Positions 51,201 through 60,200 of a stretch of DNA of 64,000 bases are shown here, one piece after another (within the stretch, counting starts at the first letter, position 1; the number at the start of each line of letters is the position of its first letter). Source of the stretch: Pyrrhosoma nymphula (lineage: Eukaryota; Arthropoda; Insecta; Odonata; Coenagrionidae); the NCBI GenBank assembly GCA_963573305.1, contig OY754337.1:80985094-81049093 (forward strand). The letters run 5' to 3'. The notes beneath the pieces were generated by a model. The model did no database searches. It saw only the letters and a program-made list of their open reading frames with translations, and was not told the origin of the DNA. The position numbers and the translations under genes are program-made.

Positions 51201-54200
51201 AAACATCACTCACTAACCAACTAAATAACTAACAAAAATTAGTTCGGAGATTCCTTTACACACGAACTAAGTTAAAAGTAACGGTAGAGCTCCGTTTAAA
51301 ATTTGTAGTTGTAGAGCTTAACACAAGGAATGCACTTATAATGCTCAATTTGCCAATTACACAAAAACTGTTAAGTTTGTTATTCCACTCCACCAACAAG
51401 CAACTGACCGTGGACCCCTGCTGTGAGTGGGGTGCGCACTGCGAGGAAGGGTCGAGGTAATCCTCTTCCGCGAACTGAGAAAGGGTACCTACGGCGTCCC
51501 GAGAAGAAGTCCTTTATAACACACACCTTTTAGGCTTGATTAGGGCTAGCTTAGCGGCATGCCGTTTAAAAACATCGTTCGTTCGTTTGCGTAGAAAAAT
51601 TTATGCCGTTTTAAAAAGTCGTTCATTCGCTTGCGTAGAAAAATTTACGCCATGATAAAATGTCGTTCGTAGCGAAAGGGTTAAAGGAAAACTTCAACTC
51701 TGATTATATCTATTGTCTGACTTTTGAAATGAAGCTATTCAATTTCCTTTGGTAAAATTGAATACCTACATAGAATAGATGGTAGGTACATAGAATAATT
51801 CCTTGCAAAAGATATCTGATGGTGAATGTCCATTACCTATCTAAACATTGTGGAGCAGTTTATAATTAAGATGCCAAAAAAATCGTTACGTGAGGCAACA
51901 TTTAAAAACCAAACTCCAAGCCATAGCTTTGATTTATTGCTAACACATTTTAGCCTGTGTAGTTGGTATTGCTTCTAATTACTAGTACATATTAATGAAT
52001 TTTGAGGATACTGGGACTAGCCACGGAATTTCTTTAATGGAGTCACCAAAATGTGTACATAAGTGTGATATTCCTCAGAGGAAAAATCATTTGCATTGAC
52101 CGGGATTCAAACCCAGATCCTTCAAAGTCCCCCAGGAGGATGAATTTGTCAAAAGAGCAAACACCTGTAGTTCCATGCGTGGCTTTATCCTCTTGGGGTG
52201 TGGTGCTAGAGATTGTAGATTGTATGGGTGGGCGAAGGCCTTCTGGAGCCCTCATGGCACTCTGACCTCTTGGTCCATCGTGCCATCCCACGTTTAACCT
52301 GCCGGCCACTTGCAGGCAGGGGACAAGAGCACCACGGTAGAGGTATGAAGGAGGGGCCACCCCCAACCTACCCGGTACAGGTATGGAGGGAGTCCTCCCT
52401 CCTACCTTCCTGGTCTGGGTATATCTCCCTCCGGCCTGCCGGTATTGGTCTGGAGGAGTGTCACCCCTCCATCCAACCCAGTAGAGGTATGGAGGAGGTC
52501 CACCCATCCAACCACCGTCCGGGCCCAACGTTGCTTAAATTCGGTGATCTGATGGGAACCGGTGCGTCAAAGTGGCTAGGGCCCTTGCACTGTGGTGCTA
52601 AGTGTATGCTTTGGTCTGCTTCTGTGGCATTATATGTCCCGCAGTTCCGCAGCAGTACTTGTTCCTATAAAGCTCTCAAAAATCCACGGGGGAAAAGGAT
52701 GCATCAGTAGTTAACCTGGTCTAAGCTCTCAGTGCAAAATCGAAGGATCCGGGTTTGAATCCTGGCCAAGGCGAATGATTTTTCCTCTATGGAATATCAT
52801 ACTCTTTATAATTTTTTAAGTGTTATTAAGACAACTAGGTAAAATTATATGGTTGCAGTTTTCATGTGGTTGTGGTGAATCATGTAGATTTACATATGAT
52901 GACGATACAATGAACAAGCATTGTTTAGCTTTCTGTTGAAGATTTAGAAAAGCAATTCTAAATGTTTGACCACCTCTGAACTGGAATGGAAAACTGTACC
53001 ATAGTGCCAAAAACAGGCCAGAAAATGGAGCCTGAACAAAAAACTGAATTTTACCCAATATAAGTAATGATGTATTATTTTTTATATACTCTAAGTTGGT
53101 TTATGTTTGTAAATAATTACTGTTATTCATTTAAGATCATATAAGATGCATATGGCAAATGAGGGCTGCAAAATGAATTGCAATTAATTATGATTGAGTT
53201 AATGTTTTCTTATGAATTGTTTGGTTGCCCTTGGGGACAAAATTGCATTGCAAATTCAACTTTAGTCCGCTGTTGCTGAATTACTCATCTGAAAGTGGAA
53301 GCCTTTTTTATTATCATTTCTATTATTTTACGTTAATTAAGATGGCATTTTAAGCAATGTCCATGTTGTTCAACCGCAGGACATCTCCAAGGAGGTTGAG
53401 AAGAACCTCTCGCCCAAGCAGTGTGCAGTTTTGGATGTGGCGTTAGACACGATAAAGCAGTACTTCCATGCTGGTGGTAATGGTTTGAAGAAAACGTTCT
53501 TGGAGAAGAGTTCGGAGCTGCAATCCCTTCGATACGCCCTCTCCCTCTACACCCAAACAACTGATACCCTCATCAAAACATTCGTTACGTCGCAGACGAA
53601 AGAAGGTGAGCCGATACGAATTATCTTTTTTGATGTCACTTTAATTTTATTCGTACATTAGTTGTGTATTGTCTTCTTTCGGCATTCATTATTTTAGTTT
53701 ATTGTTAATTCATTTCCGTAAGTTTAGGATTTTTTCTGTTTGAAATTGTGATTTTTGTGCTTTGTGTTTTTGGGCATCAATATCTCCAGTTTTGAGCACC
53801 CATTCTTCAAATTTGCTTCCTATACCTCTGTGGTTTTAGGAAATAATATGAGAAAAGTAATTGAGAGAGAACTTTGGTGTATCCTATGGAACGGATCCTC
53901 CAGATATTGCTTCTCTTGTAAGAGAGACTATTGTAGCATAGTCTACACATTTTACATGGGTAGAACTACAACTTCACCTGTCAGGTGACTGCACAGTTTG
54001 TGACTAACAGCAAACTGGCAGTTTTGGAATTATGGAAGAGGAAGCTGATTTGAGCATTCTTTTAATTAATTTTTTCATTTATGTTAATATTAAAGTTTTG
54101 TGTGTTCTCTTTAAAAGTTTTCATCCTGCAAAATGTCTTCAAGTCTTGTTTTCTTCATTTTACAAATGTGCGTATTTTATGGATAATTATTAAAAATATG

Positions 54201-57200
54201 AATTTGAATGCAAAGATATTTAAATAAGTAGGAAGGCTGAGTTAAAGGTCAAATTAGAAGTTAACCCTTAAAGGACTAGCGTACATTTAAATGTATGCTG
54301 GGATGTGGGGTCCTAAATGCGTACAAAATATTGTGCGCTGGATGTGGTATTTAAACCCACTGAGTTTCTACTGAGTGTTCAAAATTAAATCCACCCGGCA
54401 GCATCTGAAGCTGGAATTTTAATCCGTACGAGAAACATTAATAATATAGATTCATCAGTAAGAGCAATTAAAACAACTCATAGCAGTACTTATACTTAGC
54501 AGAAATTTGGATTAGTGAAGGGAAGGTGGAAGTAATGATCTTTTTTTTTTATTATGTATGTACATAATTGCTTTTCGACTTAAATGATCAATCGGTCACT
54601 ACAGGTATCTCCCACATAGCACGAGAGATACTAATTAGTGCTATGCAAAGCATTAAAACCCTATTATACTGTGTATTCTATAAGTTTATATGTGCAAGAA
54701 ATAAGAGATTTGATCAATTTAAGCTATTGCTTAACTGTTTAGCTATGGTTTTATGTACAATATTACATAAGTCGTGAAGAACTATTACAAAAATGTCAAT
54801 TTTCACTAATGCAGTGCAATACGTGCATACTTTAATTCAATTATTAATGCAAATCTGTGAAATGTTCCCAGTTACATGTTGAAATACCTAAACAATCTAA
54901 ATCCTTAAACCAGCAGCCCTAACTTTGCTAAAGTGAGATTAACATGGAAGATAATGAAAAAGATAAAATTTAGATCAGCACGGAATCTAGTGCAAGGGTA
55001 ACAAAAGATATGCAGGAGTAAGTCTTTCTTCCTGCCTCTTAAGTATGAAGGGAGAAGTATAAAAAATTCACATATTAATAACCAAAATTGAATAAAAGAA
55101 GACATAACAACAATGATTCATGTTATTCATACGGTAGAAGTGATATCTCACTAGTATATCAGCTTCAGGATTAATTATGTTGTTAAAATAGTTTGGCTTG
55201 AATGAATTACTTAGCTCATATTTCTTTATTCATTGAACCATGTTTAGCTTTTGCCATCACCATCAAATTGCATTTGGTCAATTGGTGGCATTGGCGGTGG
55301 TAGGAAATACAGGAAACATTGTGTGTAGATGAAATATACATTTTTTATACTCTAAAATATTTCATTTTTGCTCGGCGTAAGGTAGATATAAGCATTACTG
55401 TAATTACATGATAAGGTTAATGTAGCAATTAAATTAGTGAAACTTGATTTACGTGAGTGGTGGCCAATGTGCCAAGTTTTTCATAAGGATCTAATTGTGT
55501 CTTCCTAACTGTTCTGGAGTCTTACATAATATACTTTAGCCACATTTTCCATGTTACAGATTACTTTGTACCTTGGAAAACCAAGTTTAACTTACACCCA
55601 CAGTTTGAAAACGATGCTGTGGGTGTTGTAATAATTCTTTGTTGACATTGGTGTGGAACTGTACATTATTCATCTGTGTCATTGACGGGAGACTTGGTAC
55701 TTCAGGATTGAAAAAGCATTGAGCTTTGGCATATTTATCATGATTCAATATGACCACTGTGGTTTCAGTATGCCTAATTTCCTTATTTACTGGTTTTTTT
55801 TTGTGAAAAGTAAGCAAATAATTGGAGAACATATATTTTGTATCTGGAGCACTTCAACTGTGCTTCATGTTTTCACTCTTCTTCACCACTTCACGTATCT
55901 TCTTCATACATCTTCATCATTTTCTCTTCTCCTTATGCATGATTCTTTAATGTTTTCTTTCTTTCCCTTTGTTCGTTTCTAAACAAAAGTCCCCCTTAAC
56001 GACAAAAACACCCTTAGGCAGCGATCTATTTCCACGGAGAGGGAGGAAGAAAGTATGGAGGGCCTAGAGGAACCTCTAAAAGCCAAGAAACCCAAAGAAC
56101 CCCCACGTGAAGGTAACAGAGCTTAGCTGCACAAGTCACTCAAGCTTCCCATCAGCAACAGCAGCCGCTAGTTCAACACTGTAGATCAGAATTTGTATTT
56201 GAATGAATGGCCCCAAATTTTATGACACATTATATCTATATTATGTATTGTTTATTTAGAAAATAATTTTTTACTTAATGAGTTGCCTTGCAGAACACAC
56301 ATGCTCGATCCTAGCCACTTCATATGACAATGATTTTCAATAGTTGACTAGTTTTTTTGCTATGCTACCTACTTGCCTAAACTAACTAAAATAATTTTTA
56401 ATTATTTGGAGATCCCAGAAGAATAGCGTAGACTTATGATAAAAATTTAACTGAATCAATCTGAAGTTGTCTGATCAGATTGTCAGAGACATAGTATTGA
56501 AGATTAAGATTTTGGACATTAATGAAGGATAGATGGTGCTTTTTGATTGGAAACAAACCAGATCATCATCACTTTTAATTTCTTATTGATAAAGGCATCA
56601 AAAATGTCCATCAATGGACCTTGAGTTTGCTTTGGAATGATGTGCACATCAATAGCTTAAATGTATTTGATGCTGTAATAAGTATGAGGGGTATCCAAAA
56701 AGTAAGTTTCCCTAATTTTTATTTCCAAGTACGAGTAGCACAAGCAGTTCCTGTGTGCTTGGAATTTTAGTTTGGGTGTATTGGCAGTGCTCACATCTGG
56801 TTCGGTGGCCGTGAACTGCTCAATCAGTAGTAGCGAGCCCATCGCAATGGTGAGACCACTTCATTTTGCCACCAATTTTGAAACTCACATTGTTATTAAT
56901 TTTTTTTACTGCAAAGAATTAATCAGCCATGGAAATTCATCAGTTATGCAGTTTTTAAGGTGAAGGTCCCCCCTGCAAATCCTCTTCATCCCTTGCAAAA
57001 CCCCCATCGTGAATCCCCCTTTCCATGACCAGTTCGTATCCCCAAAATCCTTGCATAACCCCTGTTTCCCACAAATCCCCCGCCCCCACAAATACTCCCA
57101 CCCTCCATGAATACCTCCACTCCCTGCACTTACCCCCACATCCTCACTAATCCCCACCCCCCAACTGCATAAGTGATGATGAATTTCCATAGCTGATTCA

Positions 57201-60200
57201 TTTTTTGCTGTAAAATAATGAATAACAATGCATATTTCAAAACTGGCGACAAAACGAAGTGGGGTCTCAGTGGCAATTGGCTCGCTACTAACTTTTGAGT
57301 GGTACACGGCCACCAAACAAGATGTGAGCGCTGCCAATACACCCATACTAAAATTTCATACACTTTGGAACTGCCTGCGATGCTCATGCATGGATAAAAA
57401 ATTAGGTAAACTCACTATTTGGACACTCCTCGTATACATATTGAGTATTTAAATGTAGTCCCCGGTTGCCTCGCCCAAGTAAGGAATCATCGACCCCTAA
57501 TCCATTGATCCCCTTCAATTTCTTGAGTACTGACTTCATAACTAGTAAAAGAATTCAATTATGATATCCATAAGTGTATTTTTGAAAGATTATATATTCA
57601 GTTATCAATTAGTCTATTTTTCTGGGTTCTCAAATAAAAGAAGCTGCTAGCTACTTAAAATTCTGGTTCGTTTTATGAAAATTCACCTGCCCTCATGAGT
57701 TAGTTCTGGGAAATTTTGTACAATTCCTTGAAAATACATAGTACTGTGATGACATTTAGATAAGTACCTATTTAGTTTGTAGTATTGATAGATCCAAGCA
57801 TAAAAGAGTTTAATATTTGATTAAGTGGAATCCTATACAACTGCTTGCATATGTTGACTCAGATATTACTTGTAACATTTAATTCCTCTACATATTCGGT
57901 TTGCTAAACTGTTTATTAAATCTTCTCAAAATTATTTGTTATTAAACTAATGATAGAGGCAGTGTTGCCAGATATATTTTCTATTTTGAAGTATTGCAGA
58001 TAATTTAACTTAATAACTATAATCAATAGTGCCTGAAATATTTCCGTATTTTCTGTTGGTGCACTCCAATGTTTTAGCACGCTGATATTCATACATTTTA
58101 CTCACAATCGGAAAAATAGGTACATCAGGCATGTTATTAAAATTGATAAAAAGTTTCAATAGTCAACCTTAAACTTCTTGTTAATGATGATAGCTTTTAG
58201 TTGGCAGTGTTGGTTGAGGATAGGTTTCCTAGGTTCCTATTGCAAAATATCTGCCTTGCATTTTTGATTGAATGCGAGAAGATTTGTTGTTCATTAATTT
58301 CGTAAAAAAATTAACATTGGGCACAGTCAATGTAAAGAGTATGCTGATCAATGTTATCTATACGTTTTTGCATTTAAATCATTATAATTTGTTTGAGAGT
58401 TTTAAAGAATAATCAAACTCTGTATTTAATTTCAAATTGCCAAAAGCAGAAATGGGATGATTCCACTTTTTATGGGTTACAGTTTAGTAAATTTGTTCTC
58501 GATTCTTGGCTCTGGTTCTGCTATTATATTGATGCAAGGACCACCTCTGATAAATAAAACTTTAAACTGGTTTTAATGTTGATTTTAAATCATTTCCAGC
58601 AATTTAATTTTTCTATACACAATTGCTTTTACTTGACAAGAAATACAAAATTGATTCACATCTATGTTATATCACTTAATATGCTGGTTGCCGCTGCCAT
58701 TGATCATATGATAGGTGTTGTACCAGAATTTCTGAGTTTGAATTTTTAATTTCCATGAGGGTACTCTTCATACACAGCTGACTAAAAGAATTATGTGATA
58801 ACAAGTTGCCTCTGTCTTGATATCAGATTAGATGATGATCCTGTTTATCTATTGTTTCGAACGTAAATTTTTGGCAGATGCTAATCTTACTAATATTGCC
58901 AACCTAATAAAATTTCTGGAAACATGTCGAAGAATTAAAAGCTTCTGCAGGAAAGCTTGGGAGTCTTTAGAAGGTTCATTTGCAAAACCTTCTGCCAAGA
59001 TTTTTTTGTTTATAAATTTAAAAAAATATAAATTGAAATGAGGAACCAGTTTTTTCGGCCGATTGCAGTTCTTTTTGTTCCTCTGAGAACTGAGGAGCCA
59101 AAGAACTAGTCATCCTATCCCTAGCCAAAAGCATGCTGAATGATCACATTACTCAAATTTTGCATAAATTTTGCATGAGGTGCGTCAAAATCAAAAGGAA
59201 TGTGATGAGACCACAGTATCCTATGCCACTTTATTCCATAACTGAAAGAACTTAGAAAATTACAGTAACTTCTAATATATATATACAGTATAGCAATAGT
59301 GAGTTCTATTTTAAAATCTATTGAGAAAATAATCTTACTAACTAAGGAGCTATTTAGAGTTAAGTTATATCCAAGAAGTTCCAAATATATATTAATTTTC
59401 CTTGCATGCACCTAGTGAAACATTGGAAGTATTTTTCTACATTTGATCATGTTATGTTCAATTGAATGATTTTTTGAAATGAAAAGCCTTAATTAAGAAG
59501 TGCGCACTCATTTTATGGAAAATGCAGCAGAAAATCCAATAATATGTATATGTAGCCTAATTTGAAACTCTTAGTCATATAAAGCTTATTACTCTAAAAT
59601 ATAACAGCCAGGAGCTGGCTGACTAAATATAATAAGTGCTGCATGATGTCCGAGCTAGCCTCTAATGCTGAAATCTAGCATCTGAGCCATTGTAGGTCTA
59701 ATTTATTATAGAAAATTTATACATTTTCTCTCTACTTACTGCTAGCAAGTATCAAAAAGTTTTGCATTAAATTTTAAGGAGTTACATTCATAGAATGAAT
59801 ACATTCAGTGCATGTTTATAGTTTGCCATTTAAGATACCACTTTGCAAAATTATACTTCTGCTATAGATCAGTTATAAGTAAAAATAAAAGTATTGGTTC
59901 ATGTTTTAACTTAGCAACTCTGTAATCTCTGTTGACATGTTATATCACTGTTTGTCCGGCAGTTGCTGGTCAAAGTATTGGTTCAATAAGGGTCCAATTA
60001 CATTGGAAAATTCAGCAATGCTGCCATGTTGCATATTATCAGCAAGTGACTTTTCACCCTTCGGCGTGAAATCTACATGTTGATATTCAATTTCCAGCCC
60101 TCATTCAGGAAGGGAGGTCCATTGATCATAAAATTGAGAGCAGCACATGCATTTCATTCGATTTTATGCTCCTATGCCTGAGGGAGTGATCCAGATAATT

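Larger units (their letters stand above)
47843..53379. other. Intron, 5.5 kb, decayed transposon and SINE debris
   Basis: 48000-48340 is a GC-richer unassigned stretch. 49060-51680 looks like old DNA-transposon sequence: tandem units at 51550-51680, an AGCGAAAGGG/TTAA end and a short acidic frame on the minus strand. 52055-52800 is an inverted SINE pair. 52800-53379 is unassigned. Confidence 0.6.

Noticed and set aside
52043..52710. Two opposite frames of about 160 codons
   Set aside because: They overlap an inverted SINE pair and a repetitive GC-rich middle. Products are low-complexity and begin in repeat sequence.
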